Source: Paragemmobacter kunshanensis | GTDB taxonomy: Bacteria > Pseudomonadota > Alphaproteobacteria > Rhodobacterales > Rhodobacteraceae | Length of the DNA stretch: 64,000 nt | Assembly: GCF_011059185.1 (NCBI RefSeq) | Contig: NZ_JAALFE010000012.1 | Span: 83,373-147,372 of the forward strand | Direction: 5' to 3' | Shown here: positions 24,862 through 33,323 of the stretch, one piece after another | Numbering within the stretch: position 1 is the first letter of the stretch | Layout: every line of letters starts with the position of its first letter | Position numbers and translations under genes: made by a program | The notes under the pieces: generated by a model | The model's database searches: none | Told to the model about the DNA's origin: nothing | What the model saw: only the letters and a program-made list of their open reading frames with translations

Positions 24862-26070
24862 TCACTTCGCGGCTTTGGCCGCCGGTGTCCCCCCCGCTTC
24901 CACCGGATGCAGCCCGTCCGCCGCCGCCGTCCGCCCCGCCATCAGCGCCACGAAGATCAGCAGCAGCGCGAGGGCGCCATAGGTGAAGCGGAAGCCCACA
25001 TATTCGGCGACGAAGCCGATGGTCGAGGGCGCGACAAGGATGCCGGAATAGCCGAACATGGTAACGGCGGCGATGCCCGCGCCGGGGGCGAGGCCGGGGT
25101 GGTTGCCGGCGGCCGAGAACATGATGGGCACCATGTTCGCCACGCCAAGGCCCGAGACGGCGAAGCTTGCCACGGCGATCAGATCGGTGGGCGCCAGCGC
25201 GCCCCCCAGCATCCCCGCCGCCGCGATCAGCCCCGACCAGCGCAGCGTCCGCACCGCGCCAAAGCGGTTGCGCACCCCGTCGCCCGCAAAGCGCATGATC
25301 GCCATCGCGCCCGAGAAGAAGGCGAAGGCCAGACCCGACCGCGCCACGTCGGAGCCCAGTTCCTGTTGCAGGTAGAGCGCGGCCCAATCCAGCACGGCCC
25401 CTTCCGGCACCATCGAGAACAGCGCGAGGATGCCCAGCAGCCAGATCGCCGGATCGCGCGGGATCAGCGCGGTCCTGGGCGCCTCAGATCCTTCGGGATG
25501 GATATGGGGCGGGTCGGGCAGGACAAAGGGCATGGCCGCGATCACCATCACCGCCGCCACGGTGGCGGCCCAGAGGGCCTGCCCCTCGGCCCCCCAATGG
25601 GCGATGAGCCAGCCGCCGAGCGCGCCGCCGAAGAAACCGCCAAGGCTCCAGAATCCATGCGACGAGGACATGATGGCGCGGCCGAGCTTGCGTTCGACCG
25701 CCACCGCCGAGGCGTTCATCGCCACATCCATGCAGCCGATCAGCGCGCCCAGAAGCATCATCGCGGGCGTCAGCAGCCAGAGCGAGGGCGAGAAGACCAC
25801 GGCAGGCAGGACCGGCACGATGGAGAGCGCGAAGGCGCGCAGCACCTTTTGCGAGCCGTAGCGCGCGATCAGGCGACCGGCAAACAGCATGGCGCTGACT
25901 GCGCCGAGGCCCAGCGCGAGGATGAGGAGGCCGAGCGTGAATTCGGAAATGTCATGGCGCGGCAGCAAAAGCGGGATTTGCGGGGCCCAGGCCCCCATGG
26001 TGAAGCCGTTGGCAAGGAACATCGCCGCCACGGCCCAGCGGCCGCGCCATGCAGTTCGGGGATCGGACAT
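24862..26070 (-). CDS. Major facilitator superfamily transporter
   Basis: This 402-residue transporter has about twelve helices. The loop 2-3 motif appears as GRLIARYGSQKVLRAF near residue 64, and a Gly-rich HGFWSLGGFFGGALGGWL near 135. A central cytoplasmic loop (PDPPHIHPEGSEAPRTALIPRD) near 190 separates two six-helix halves. It has no close resemblance to a characterised exporter; the general type is the fucose-permease/YbjJ-like group, whose substrates are mostly unknown. The start at 26068-26070 gives MSDPRTAWRGRW. The gene lies downstream of hrpB on the same strand, with a 178-base repeat-filled gap. Confidence 0.85.
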   Translation of the reverse strand: MSDPRTAWRGRWAVAAMFLANGFTMGAWAPQIPLLLPRHDISEFTLGLLILALGLGAVSAMLFAGRLIARYGSQKVLRAFALSIVPVLPAVVFSPSLWLLTPAMMLLGALIGCMDVAMNASAVAVERKLGRAIMSSSHGFWSLGGFFGGALGGWLIAHWGAEGQALWAATVAAVMVIAAMPFVLPDPPHIHPEGSEAPRTALIPRDPAIWLLGILALFSMVPEGAVLDWAALYLQQELGSDVARSGLAFAFFSGAMAIMRFAGDGVRNRFGAVRTLRWSGLIAAAGMLGGALAPTDLIAVASFAVSGLGVANMVPIMFSAAGNHPGLAPGAGIAAVTMFGYSGILVAPSTIGFVAEYVGFRFTYGALALLLIFVALMAGRTAAADGLHPVEAGGTPAAKAAK

Positions 26071-26178
26071 CGGGCGCTCCTTGAGGTTTGGCGCAGGATT
26101 AGAGCCTTCGCCCGCGCGGCGGAAGGGGGCGGCGTTGACGTTTCGTTTCGCCGCATTTCAGCGGGGTCCGGGGCCAAC

Positions 26179-26242
26179 GAATTTTCTGCGAAAATTCAGG
26201 CCCCGCCCGCGGGGCCCCTTCAGATTTTTCGCAGAAAAATCG
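26179..26242. repeat. Family B hairpins
   Basis: GAATTTTC with GAAAATTC around TGC (26179-26197) and GATTTTTC with GAAAAATC around GCA (26223-26241) flank a GC hairpin (GGCCCCGC with GCGGGGCC near 26199-26216). The second hairpin ends only a few bases from the hrpB stop codon at 26249. Confidence 0.82.
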
Positions 26243-26248
26243 TTTCTT

Positions 26249-28705
26249 TCAGGTGCCGCGGGGCTTGGCGCGGAGGGTGGGTTCGGCCTCGGTCGGGTCT
26301 TCGGGCCAGGGATGCCTTGGATACTGGCCGCGCATGTCCTTGCGGACATCGGCATAGGAGGTGGCCCAGAAGCGCGGCAGGTCCATCGTCACCTGCACCG
26401 GGCGCTGGCCGGGCGACAGGAGCGTGATCCGGAGCGGCTTGCGGTCTGCCCCCACGACGGGATGGACCGTCACGCCGAAGAGTTCCTGCAGGCGGATCTC
26501 GATCGAGGGGGCCTCGCCTTCGTAATCGATCGGGACGCGGCGGCCGAGCGGGGTTTCGAAATGCGGCGGCGCGATGCGGTCCAGCATCTGGGTCTGATCC
26601 CAGGACAGCAGGGCGCGCAGGGCCTCCGTCACGTCCAGCGCGCGCAGGTCGGCTTCGGTGCGTGCGCGGCCCATATGCGGGAGAAGCCAGTCGTCGAGGC
26701 TGTTCATCAGCGCGGCATCGGTCATGTCGGGGAAGGTGTCACCCGTGCCGCGCGCCAGTTCCACGCGGGCGCGGAAGCGGCGGGCGGCGGGCGTCCAGGG
26801 CAGGCCGATCTGGCGCAGGCCGTCCAGCGCGGCACGCGCGACGGCCTCTTGCGGCGCGTCGGGCCATGTGCGGTCGTCCAGCACCAGCGCGCCGAGCCGT
26901 TCCTGACGGCGGGCCAGCACGCGCCCCTCGCGCCGGGACCATTCGCAGAGATCGTGCCAGCGGATGCGCGGGGCGAAGAGGGCGCGGAGTTCGGCTTCCG
27001 TGATCGCCACGGCCTGCCGGATGGTCGCCTCGCGCGGGTCGCCGTCGAGGTCGGTGGCGACGATCAGGCGCGCGCCGGAGAGGGGCAGGCCTGCGGCCAT
27101 CGCCGCGCCCTTGCCGCCCGACAGCACCCAGCGCGGCGCGTCGCCCTTGCGGCGCAGGCCGATCCGGTCGGGATAGGCGAGGGCGGCCATCTGCGCGGGG
27201 GAGAGGTCGTCACGCGCGCCTTCAGGGATCGCACGGGCAAGGCGCTTCGCCTCGTCCCGGATGCGGTCGAGGGTGGGGCGGTGGGCCTGTGGCGGGGGGC
27301 GGTCGATGGCCTTCAGGCGGTGCAGCAGGTCGGGCGGTTCGCCGCGCAGTGGGTCGCGTTCGGCCAGAAGGGCGGCGAGGGGGGCGGCCCCTGGCCCCGC
27401 AACGGCCAGCATGTGGCCGAGGCGGGGATGCAGGGGCAGGGCCGCCAGCCTGCGCCCGTGATCGGTGATGCGGCCCCCGTCATCCAGCGCGCCGAGGTCG
27501 GCGAGCAGCGCGCGCGCCTCGGCCAGCACACCCGCGTGGGGGGGCGTGAGGAAGGGCAGGTTGGCGCTGCCCCAGAGGGCGAGTTCGAGGGCGAGGGGGG
27601 TGAGGTCCGCCGCTTCGATCTCGGCCGGGGGGAAGGGGGAGAGGCCGCCTTCCTCTCCTCTCGTCCAGAGGCGGTAGCAGGTGCCGGGGGCGACGCGGCC
27701 CGCGCGGCCGCGGCGCTGTTCGGCCTCGGCCCTGGTGACGCGTTCGGTGATCAGGCGCGACATGCCGGAGGGCGCGTCGAAGCGCGCGCGGCGGGCGCGG
27801 CCGCCATCCACAACCACGCGGATGTCGGGGATGGTGAGCGAGGTTTCGGCGATGGAGGTGGCAAGGACGATCTTCCTGCCGGGAACGGGGGCAAGTGCTG
27901 CGCGCTGGGCGGCGAAGTCCATCGCGCCGAAGAGGGGCTTGACGGTCACGCCCTGCGGCAGGGTCCCCAGGGCCGCCTCCACCCGCCGGATTTCGCCTTC
28001 GCCGGGCAGGAAGGCCAGGATGCCGCCTTCGGTCGTTTCCTCCAGCGCCTGACGGATCAGGTTGGCAACCGCCGCCTCGTAACGCAGGGACGCGTCGGGC
28101 GGGCGGGGAAGCCAGCGGGTTTCCACCGGGAAGGCGCGGCCTTCCGAGGTGATGAGGGGCGCGTCGCCCAGAAGGCGGGCGACGGGGGCAGCGTCCAGTG
28201 TGGCGGACATGGGCAGAAGGATCAGGTCCTCGCGCAGCGCGGCGCGGATTTCGAGGCAGAGCGCAAGGCCGAGGTCGCCGTTGAGGCTGCGTTCGTGGAA
28301 TTCGTCGAAGATCACCGCGCCCACGCCGTCGAGCGAGGGGTCGGACTGGATCATGCGTGTCAGGATGCCTTCGGTCACCACTTCGATGCGGGTGGAGCGG
28401 CTGACCTTTGCCTCGCCCCGGATGCGGTAGCCGACGGTGGCGCCCACGGATTCGCCCAGCGTTTCGGCCATGCGTTCGGCGGCGGCGCGGGCGGCAAGGC
28501 GGCGGGGTTCCAGCATCACGATGCGGCCCGTGATCAGGCCAGAGGCCAGCAGGTCCAGCGGCACGCGCGTCGTCTTGCCCGCGCCGGGGGGGGCCTGCAG
28601 CACGGCCATGCCGCGCGCGGCGATGGCGGCGCGGAGGTCGGGCAGGGCCTCGTCGATGGGCAAGGCGTCGGGGGGCAGGGCGTCGGGGGGAAGCGAGTCG
28701 GTCAT
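26249..28705 (-). CDS. hrpB: ATP-dependent RNA helicase HrpB
   Basis: This DEAH-box helicase of 818 residues matches HrpB length (about 810). Motifs seen are Walker A QAPPGAGKTTR (residues 37-47), DEFHERSLNGD (motif II, near 131) instead of DEAH, the SAT motif LPMSATLDAAPVA, and the C-terminal motif QRRGRAGRVAPG. The HrpB-specific C domain closes the protein (HPWPEDPTEAEP). The ATG at 28703-28705 is chosen since conserved sequence starts soon after; the region upstream overlaps meaB. The N terminus has a duplicated LPPDA unit (residues 5-14) from a 15-base DNA repeat. The cellular substrate of HrpB is not settled. Confidence 0.93.
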   Translation of the reverse strand: MTDSLPPDALPPDALPIDEALPDLRAAIAARGMAVLQAPPGAGKTTRVPLDLLASGLITGRIVMLEPRRLAARAAAERMAETLGESVGATVGYRIRGEAKVSRSTRIEVVTEGILTRMIQSDPSLDGVGAVIFDEFHERSLNGDLGLALCLEIRAALREDLILLPMSATLDAAPVARLLGDAPLITSEGRAFPVETRWLPRPPDASLRYEAAVANLIRQALEETTEGGILAFLPGEGEIRRVEAALGTLPQGVTVKPLFGAMDFAAQRAALAPVPGRKIVLATSIAETSLTIPDIRVVVDGGRARRARFDAPSGMSRLITERVTRAEAEQRRGRAGRVAPGTCYRLWTRGEEGGLSPFPPAEIEAADLTPLALELALWGSANLPFLTPPHAGVLAEARALLADLGALDDGGRITDHGRRLAALPLHPRLGHMLAVAGPGAAPLAALLAERDPLRGEPPDLLHRLKAIDRPPPQAHRPTLDRIRDEAKRLARAIPEGARDDLSPAQMAALAYPDRIGLRRKGDAPRWVLSGGKGAAMAAGLPLSGARLIVATDLDGDPREATIRQAVAITEAELRALFAPRIRWHDLCEWSRREGRVLARRQERLGALVLDDRTWPDAPQEAVARAALDGLRQIGLPWTPAARRFRARVELARGTGDTFPDMTDAALMNSLDDWLLPHMGRARTEADLRALDVTEALRALLSWDQTQMLDRIAPPHFETPLGRRVPIDYEGEAPSIEIRLQELFGVTVHPVVGADRKPLRITLLSPGQRPVQVTMDLPRFWATSYADVRKDMRGQYPRHPWPEDPTEAEPTLRAKPRGT

Positions 28706-28834
28706 GCGGTGTTTATCGGGGGGAGGTGGGGGGATGGGCAAGCCGGGTGCGACAGGGATCGTCGCGCGGCCTGCCCGCACTGGCATCCGGCAGCGCTCTC
28801 GCGCTAGACAGGGACAAAGCGACCGGAGACGGAC

Positions 28835-29836
28835 ATGACGGCACGGGCAACGGATGTGGCGGCGCTGGCCGAGGGCGTAGCGGCGGGCGAGCGGCGGGCG
28901 CTGGCGCGGGCGATCACGCTGGTGGAAAGCGGGCGGGCCGACCATCGGGCGCAGGCGCTGGACCTGCTGGCGCGGCTGCGCGCCGAGGGCAGCCCCGCGC
29001 GGGGGCGGCAGGCGCTGCGCCTTGGCCTGTCGGGGACGCCGGGGGTGGGGAAATCCACCTTCATCGAAAGCTTCGGCCTGATGCTGACGGGGCAGGGCAA
29101 GCGGGTGGCGGTGCTGGCGGTGGACCCAAGCTCGGCCCGTTCGGGCGGGTCGATCCTGGGTGACAAGACGCGGATGGAACAGCTTTCGCGCGATCCGCTG
29201 GCCTTCATCCGGCCCTCGCCCAGCCAGGCGCAGATGGGCGGCGTGGCGCGGCGCACGCGCGAGGCGGTGGCGCTGTGTGAGGCGGCGGGGTTCGATCTGG
29301 TGCTGATCGAGACGGTTGGCGTGGGCCAGTCCGAGACGGTGGTGGCCGAACTCTGTGACCTGTTCCTGCTGCTGCTCGCCCCTGCCGGGGGCGACGAGTT
29401 GCAGGGCGTCAAGCGCGGGATCATGGAGATGGCGGACCTGATCCTGGTGAACAAGGCGGATGGCGACCTGAAACCCGCCGCGCTGCGCACCATGGCGGAT
29501 TACGCGGGCGCGCTGCGCCTTCTGCGCCGCCGCCCGCAGGATCCGGAGGGGTTTCCCAAGGCGATCTGCGTCTCGGCGGTAGAGCGGGAGGGGCTGGCCG
29601 CGGCCTGGGACGAGATGCAGGCGCTGGCGGCCTGGCGGCAGGCCGGGGGGCATTGGGCGGCCCGGCGCGCGGCGCAGGCGCGGCACTGGTTCGAGGAAGA
29701 GGTGCGCCAGGGCCTGCTGGCCGCGCTGGCGCAGGAACCGGCGCGGGGGATGCTGGAGCGGTTGGGGCAGGCGGTCACCGAAGGCAGCCTCACCCCCGAA
29801 GCGGCGGCGGCGCGGCTGCTGGACCGGCTGGCCTGA
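28835..29836 (+). CDS. meaB: Methylmalonyl-CoA mutase GTPase chaperone
   Basis: This G3E-type P-loop GTPase of 333 residues protects and reloads adenosylcobalamin in methylmalonyl-CoA mutase. Walker A is GTPGVGKST (residues 67-75), followed by VLAVDPSSARSGGSILGDKTRM near 93, the base-recognising NKAD near 207, and the switch region FIRPSPSQAQMGG near 125. It is divergent from hrpB across 129 bases. The mutase subunits and cobalamin genes are not in the window, but methylmalonyl-CoA epimerase is at 6261, consistent with a working propionyl-CoA route. The start at 28835 follows CGGAGACGG. Confidence 0.94.
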   Translation: MTARATDVAALAEGVAAGERRALARAITLVESGRADHRAQALDLLARLRAEGSPARGRQALRLGLSGTPGVGKSTFIESFGLMLTGQGKRVAVLAVDPSSARSGGSILGDKTRMEQLSRDPLAFIRPSPSQAQMGGVARRTREAVALCEAAGFDLVLIETVGVGQSETVVAELCDLFLLLLAPAGGDELQGVKRGIMEMADLILVNKADGDLKPAALRTMADYAGALRLLRRRPQDPEGFPKAICVSAVEREGLAAAWDEMQALAAWRQAGGHWAARRAAQARHWFEEEVRQGLLAALAQEPARGMLERLGQAVTEGSLTPEAAAARLLDRLA

Positions 29837-29941
29837 TCCCCGCCTGCCGGTCGGGCCGGTGGGCGGGGGGAATCGGTGGCGCGCCTGTGCCAGGCGCGGG
29901 ATGGCGCGGGCCGCGCGGGGCGATCCGTTTCGGGTGGAGCG

Positions 29942-29996
29942 CGATTTTTCGCAGAAAAATCGGATCGGGAGTGGGCGATTTTTCTGCGAAAAATCG
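29942..29996. repeat. Two identical family B hairpins in series
   Basis: CGATTTTTC with GAAAAATCG around GCA (29942-29962) and the same arms around TGC (29976-29996) lie 14 bases apart. This is part of the 308-base gap between meaB and rpmB; the remainder holds the rpmB promoter and no gene. The two hairpins are exact opposites of each other in loop orientation. Confidence 0.87.
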
Positions 29997-30029
29997 GGTC
30001 CCGGCCGGGCTGTTCCGCCCAAGGGTCGC

Positions 30030-30058
30030 TTGACGCCTGCCTGGTGACCGCCTATACG
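30030..30058 (+). promoter_or_regulatory. rpmB: Sigma-70 promoter of rpmB
   Basis: TTGACG at 30030-30035 and TATACG at 30053-30058 are separated by exactly 17 bases. Both boxes are close to consensus, in keeping with a strongly expressed ribosomal protein gene. The predicted start is near 30065, giving a leader of about 80 bases. Confidence 0.8.
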
Positions 30059-30144
30059 CCCCCAATCGAATTCGGACGCCCGGGGTGACTCGGGGGCCAT
30101 AATTATTCGGGCCAAGCCCCGTATACACACGAAGGAACACGACG

Positions 30145-30432
30145 ATGTCGCGCGTCTGCGAACTGACGGGCAAGGGCCCGATGACCGGCAACACCGTGAG
30201 CCACGCGAACAACAAGTCGCGTCGCCGCTTCCTGCCGAACCTGAACGAGGTCACGCTGATCTCGGACGTGCTGGGCCAGTCGTTCAAGCTGCGCATCTCG
30301 GCCGCGGCGCTGCGCTCGGTCGATCATCGCGGCGGGCTGGATGCCTTCCTGGCCAAGGCCAAGGATGAGGAACTGTCCTCGGGCGCGCTGAAGATCAAGA
30401 AAGAGATCGCAAAGGCGCAGGCTGCCGCCTGA
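30145..30432 (+). CDS. rpmB: 50S ribosomal protein L28
   Basis: This 95-residue ribosomal protein carries the L28 signature [28 protein letters not shown] at the N terminus and [20 protein letters not shown] in the middle. It is basic and lacks extra domains. It is slightly longer than the E. coli protein (78), as in other alphaproteobacteria. AAGGA lies upstream of the ATG. It is preceded by a strong promoter (30030-30058) and followed by a hairpin terminator (30458-30487), so it is a single-gene transcription unit. Confidence 0.98.
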   Translation: MSRVCELTGKGPMTGNTVSHANNKSRRRFLPNLNEVTLISDVLGQSFKLRISAAALRSVDHRGGLDAFLAKAKDEELSSGALKIKKEIAKAQAAA

Positions 30433-30457
30433 TCCCTTGCCCGAGACATGAGAATGG

Positions 30458-30487
30458 CCCCGCCGCGCCTGTCGCTGCGGGGTTTTT
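30458..30487 (+). terminator. Intrinsic terminator of rpmB
   Basis: CCCCGC (30458-30463) pairs with GCGGGG (30477-30482), and TTTTT follows at 30483-30487. It lies 26 bases after the rpmB stop codon. Confidence 0.85.
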
Positions 30488-30570
30488 CGTCATGGTGCGG
30501 CGGGATGCGGCAGCGGGGGAGCGACCAAACGCCCCTTTTCCGCCGCCGCGCGATCGCCTATTCAGGGGGC

Positions 30571-30942
30571 ATGTCCACTGCATCCCTGCCGCGCAGCCCT
30601 GGCTCTGTCCTGACCGGCCTGATCCTGGCCCTGGCCCTTGCCATGGCCTCGGTCCTGTCGATGGCCGAGCGGTTGCGCGCCGAGGGGGCGATGCAGGTGG
30701 TGCTGTGCGGCACGCCGGGCGTGGAGCAGGTGATCACGCTGGATGCCCAGGGGCAGCCTGTTACGCCGGTGCATCACTGCCCGGAATGCCTTGTCCTGAC
30801 CGCGGCTACCGGCCCTGCGGCGCCGGGGGCGCCGCTCAGGCCGGAAACCCGGGTAGAGCGGCTTGCCCCCGTCATCGCGCGGCCTTCGGAAAGCCTGGCC
30901 CCGCCCTTGCCCGCGGCCCGGGGGCCGCCCCTGACTGCCTGA
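30571..30942 (+). CDS. CutF-like DUF2946 exported protein
   Basis: This 123-residue small protein has an N-terminal export signal or membrane helix (VLTGLILALALAMASVL, about residues 13-29). The short mature part contains Cys46 and a CPEC motif (HHCPECLV, Cys70 and Cys73), then a Pro-rich tail from about residue 82 (11 prolines, including APPLPAARGPP). This is the architecture of DUF2946 proteins and, from memory, of CutF in Rhodobacter capsulatus, where a Cys motif and Pro-rich end of the nascent chain control translation of downstream copper genes. A PCuAC chaperone gene follows 75 bases later; there is no multicopper oxidase between. The ATG at 30571 follows AGGGGG. Confidence 0.7.
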   Translation: MSTASLPRSPGSVLTGLILALALAMASVLSMAERLRAEGAMQVVLCGTPGVEQVITLDAQGQPVTPVHHCPECLVLTAATGPAAPGAPLRPETRVERLAPVIARPSESLAPPLPAARGPPLTA

Positions 30943-30947
30943 AGACC

Positions 30948-30972
30948 GCGCGGCGCGCGCGCGATCCCGCGC
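30948..30972 (+). promoter_or_regulatory. GC hairpin between CutF-like and PCuAC genes
   Basis: GCGCGG (30948-30953) pairs with CCGCGC (30967-30972), with a 13-base GC-rich loop. It begins five bases after the CutF-like stop codon. In the Rhodobacter system an mRNA stem-loop lies in the equivalent spot. Other pairings in the run of CG repeats are possible, so the exact fold is uncertain. Confidence 0.45.
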
Positions 30973-31017
30973 CACGATCTTTCGACAGCAGGACCAATCA
31001 CAGCAAGGACTGAACCC

Positions 31018-31533
31018 ATGACGTTTCGCATGACCTTTGCCGCCGCGCTGGCGGCGATCTGCCTCGGGCTGCCGGTGGCGGCAGAAGACCATCCCGAAGG
31101 CATCCATATCCACGACATCTATGCCCGCAGCATGGGCTCTGTCGGCGCGTCGGGCGCCGTCTTCTTCATGATCCACAACAATGCCGCCGAGGATGACCGT
31201 CTGGTCGCGGCCAGTTCCGATGTGGCCGAACGGGTGGAGCTGCACACCCACAAGGAAGACGCCAATGGCGTGATGCAGATGCTGGAGGTTAAGGAAGGCT
31301 TTGCCATTCCGGCGGGCGAGATGCATGCCCTGGCGCGCGGCGGCGATCATGTGATGCTGATGGGCCTGACCCGGGAATTGAAGGATGGCGATGCCATCGC
31401 GCTGACGCTGACCTTCGAGAAGGCGGGCGAGGTGCAGGTGGAAGCCGTGGTGGACAATGCGCGCAAACCCGAAGAGGGCGGCATGATGGACCATGACCAC
31501 AGCCACGGCCACAGCCACGGCACCGACGGCTGA
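31018..31533 (+). CDS. Periplasmic copper chaperone, PCuAC family
   Basis: This 171-residue secreted protein has a signal peptide (MTFRMTFAAALAAICLGLPVAA) and cleavage after about residue 22. The PCuAC core shows HIHDIYARSMGSVGASGAVF near residue 30, the copper-binding HTHKEDANGVMQM near 75, and GDHVMLMGL near 112. Such proteins bind Cu(I) with His and Met and deliver it to cytochrome oxidase CuA or other sites. A His-rich tail (DHDHSHGHSHG) at the C terminus probably binds extra metal. It follows a CutF-like gene and matches CutG in that comparison. A strong terminator follows at 31560. Ribosome site GCAAGGA. Confidence 0.88.
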   Translation: MTFRMTFAAALAAICLGLPVAAEDHPEGIHIHDIYARSMGSVGASGAVFFMIHNNAAEDDRLVAASSDVAERVELHTHKEDANGVMQMLEVKEGFAIPAGEMHALARGGDHVMLMGLTRELKDGDAIALTLTFEKAGEVQVEAVVDNARKPEEGGMMDHDHSHGHSHGTDG

Positions 31534-31559
31534 ACCGCCCTTCATCAATCAAGTCAGGA

Positions 31560-31593
31560 CGCCCCGCCGATCGCCGGATCGGCGGGGCGTTTT
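31560..31593 (+). terminator. Intrinsic terminator of the copper gene pair
   Basis: A perfect 12-bp stem: CGCCCCGCCGAT (31560-31571) with ATCGGCGGGGCG (31578-31589), a six-base loop, then TTTT at 31590-31593. Confidence 0.9.
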
Positions 31594-31632
31594 CCGTTCC
31601 GGGGGGGCTGTGTCGGGCGGCTGGTGGCGAGG

Positions 31633-31947
31633 TCAGCCGGCGCAGTAGGCCTCGGCCGTGGCGCCGAAATTCTTGTAGCGTTCCCAGAAGGCATCGTCGG
31701 CCGCGCGCTGGGACATCCAGGCGTCATGGGCGCGGTCGGGATCGCGGAAGAAGGCGGCGGCGCGGCGCTGGTCGGAATTGCGCAGGGTCATGTCGGCGGC
31801 CTGCTGGATGCAGGCGCAGAGGCGGCGGTTCGCGGCGTCGCGATCCGACCGCAGGCAGGCGCGTTCGATGGGGCCGGCCTCGGCCCGGGGGGACATGGCG
31901 GGAAGCGCCAGCGCAGCCAGAACCGCCCCGATCAGGAATGTCTTCAT
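31633..31947 (-). CDS. Small secreted protein, function unknown
   Basis: This is a 104-residue protein with a signal peptide (MKTFLIGAVLAALALPAMS). The mature part begins GPIERACLRSDRDAANRRLCACIQQAADM and holds four Cys (CLRSD, LCAC, YCAG), likely forming disulfides, with a helix-rich body (DQRRAAAFFRDPDRAHDAW). Proteins like this are common and uncharacterised in Rhodobacterales, sometimes named arginine transporter without experimental basis. It is convergent with the copper gene pair across their terminator. Confidence 0.75.
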   Translation of the reverse strand: MKTFLIGAVLAALALPAMSPRAEAGPIERACLRSDRDAANRRLCACIQQAADMTLRNSDQRRAAAFFRDPDRAHDAWMSQRAADDAFWERYKNFGATAEAYCAG

Positions 31948-32198
31948 GTCTCTGCCTCTTGCCGCGTGGCGGGCGGGGCCCGGCCGCGATCCTTTTTCTG
32001 CGGGGCAATATGACGGAAGGTGCGGGTCTTTTCAATCGCGGCGGGCGGAATGCGACATCACGTTTCGCTTGGGCGGGAGGGGCAGGGCGGGGCTTTCCAA
32101 GGGCGCGGTGCTGGGGGGCTGCTGTGGGGGCTTGTCCCGGGGGCGGGGCTGGGCAAGGCTGCGGGAAACCGCTCTGCTTGGGAAGGGACAGGGAAGAG

Positions 32199-33155
32199 AT
32201 GCGCGAAACCTGGTGGCCGGCCTCATCCTCGTCTCTGCCGCGCTATGCGGGGCCGGTGAGTTTCTTTCGCCTGCCGATGCTGGCGGATCCGGCGGCGGTG
32301 GATATCGCGCTGCTGGGCCTGCCCTATGATGGCGGCACGACGAACCGGGCGGGCGCGCGCCACGGCCCCCGCGCGCTGCGCGAGGCGAGCATGTTCATCC
32401 GCCCCTATCACCATGTCACGCGGCGCTCGCCCTATGAGGTGGCGCGGGTGGCCGATCTGGGCGATGCGCCGATGAACCCGATCGAGGTCGGGCAGGCGCT
32501 GGAGCTGATCACCGCGCATTATGCCGGGCTGCGGGCGGCGGGCGCGGTGCCGCTGACGGCGGGGGGCGATCACCTGATCACCCTGCCCATCCTGCGGGCG
32601 CTGGCGCAGGACGGCCCGGTGGGGCTGATCCAGTTCGACGCCCATTCCGACACCAATGACAGCTATTTCGGCGGCCACCGCTATACCCATGGCACCCATG
32701 TCCGGCGCGGGATCGAAGAGGGGCTGATCGACCCGAAGCGGACGGTGCAGATCGGCATCCGCGGCACGCGCTATGCCCCCGACGGGAATGATTTCGCGGA
32801 AAGCGCCGGGGTGACGACGCTTTACATCGAGGATGTCTATCGTCTGGGGGTTGCGGGGGTGGTGGAGCGGGCGCGGCAGGTGGTGGGGCAGGGGCCTGCC
32901 TACCTGACCTTCGACGTGGACGGGATCGACCCTGCCTTCTGCCCCGGCACCGGCACGCCGGAAGTGGGCGGATATACCGTGCATGAGGCGCAGGCGATGG
33001 TGCGGGGGCTTGCCGGGCTGGACCTGATCGGGGCGGATGTGGTGGAGGTGGCCCCGCCCTTCGATCCGTCGGGGAACACCGCGCTGGTGGGGGCCACGAT
33101 GATGTTCGAGATCCTTTGCCTGCTGGCCGATGCGCGTGCCGCGCGGCGGGGATGA
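32199..33155 (+). CDS. Second ureohydrolase (agmatinase-like)
   Basis: This 318-residue arginase-fold enzyme acts on a guanidino compound. Metal ligand segments are GGDHLITLP near residue 123, FDAHSDTND near 146, and FDVDGIDPAFCPGTGTPEVGG near 234, all intact. Compared with the gene at 18736 it has the FDAHSDT form typical of guanidinobutyrase, guanidinopropionase and some agmatinases. The ATG at 32199 follows GGAAGAG; the longer frame to 31938 has no similarity. No amidotransferase, transporter or regulator is adjacent, so substrate is uncertain. A 250-base GC-rich leader upstream has no other gene. Confidence 0.8.
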   Translation: MRETWWPASSSSLPRYAGPVSFFRLPMLADPAAVDIALLGLPYDGGTTNRAGARHGPRALREASMFIRPYHHVTRRSPYEVARVADLGDAPMNPIEVGQALELITAHYAGLRAAGAVPLTAGGDHLITLPILRALAQDGPVGLIQFDAHSDTNDSYFGGHRYTHGTHVRRGIEEGLIDPKRTVQIGIRGTRYAPDGNDFAESAGVTTLYIEDVYRLGVAGVVERARQVVGQGPAYLTFDVDGIDPAFCPGTGTPEVGGYTVHEAQAMVRGLAGLDLIGADVVEVAPPFDPSGNTALVGATMMFEILCLLADARAARRG

Positions 33156-33231
33156 CCCTGTCGGAGCGGGGGGGCAACGGCCCCCCCGCACCCCCCCTTT
33201 TCCCCGATCCGGCCGCCGTTCCGGGGGGGTG

Positions 33232-33266
33232 GCGGGGATTTGGGTATTTGGGCCAAGATGAAGGGG
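33232..33266. repeat. Family A core fragment
   Basis: GGGTATTTGGGCCAAGATGAAG at 33243-33264 matches the left inner arm of the large palindromes; the right arm is missing. It lies in the 168-base gap upstream of lepA. Confidence 0.8.
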
Positions 33267-33323
33267 CGGGACTGTGCTTTGCGGGGGCTTTCCGCGCCTT
33301 GTGGGACAGGCTATATGCGCGCC

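Noticed and set aside
25889..28807. A 972-codon open frame opposite hrpB and neighbouring long antisense frames (1382-2716, 8799-10463, 24907-26427, 37929-39842)
   Set aside because: In very GC-rich DNA the opposite strand of a true gene often lacks stops. These translations are Gly/Ala/Arg/His-rich and match no fold, while the facing frames are clear helicase, deacetylase, transporter and UvrB genes.
31938..32198. N-terminal extension of the second ureohydrolase to 31938
   Set aside because: The added 87 residues are low-complexity Gly/Arg/Ala and precede a good ATG with ribosome site at 32199, where family similarity starts.
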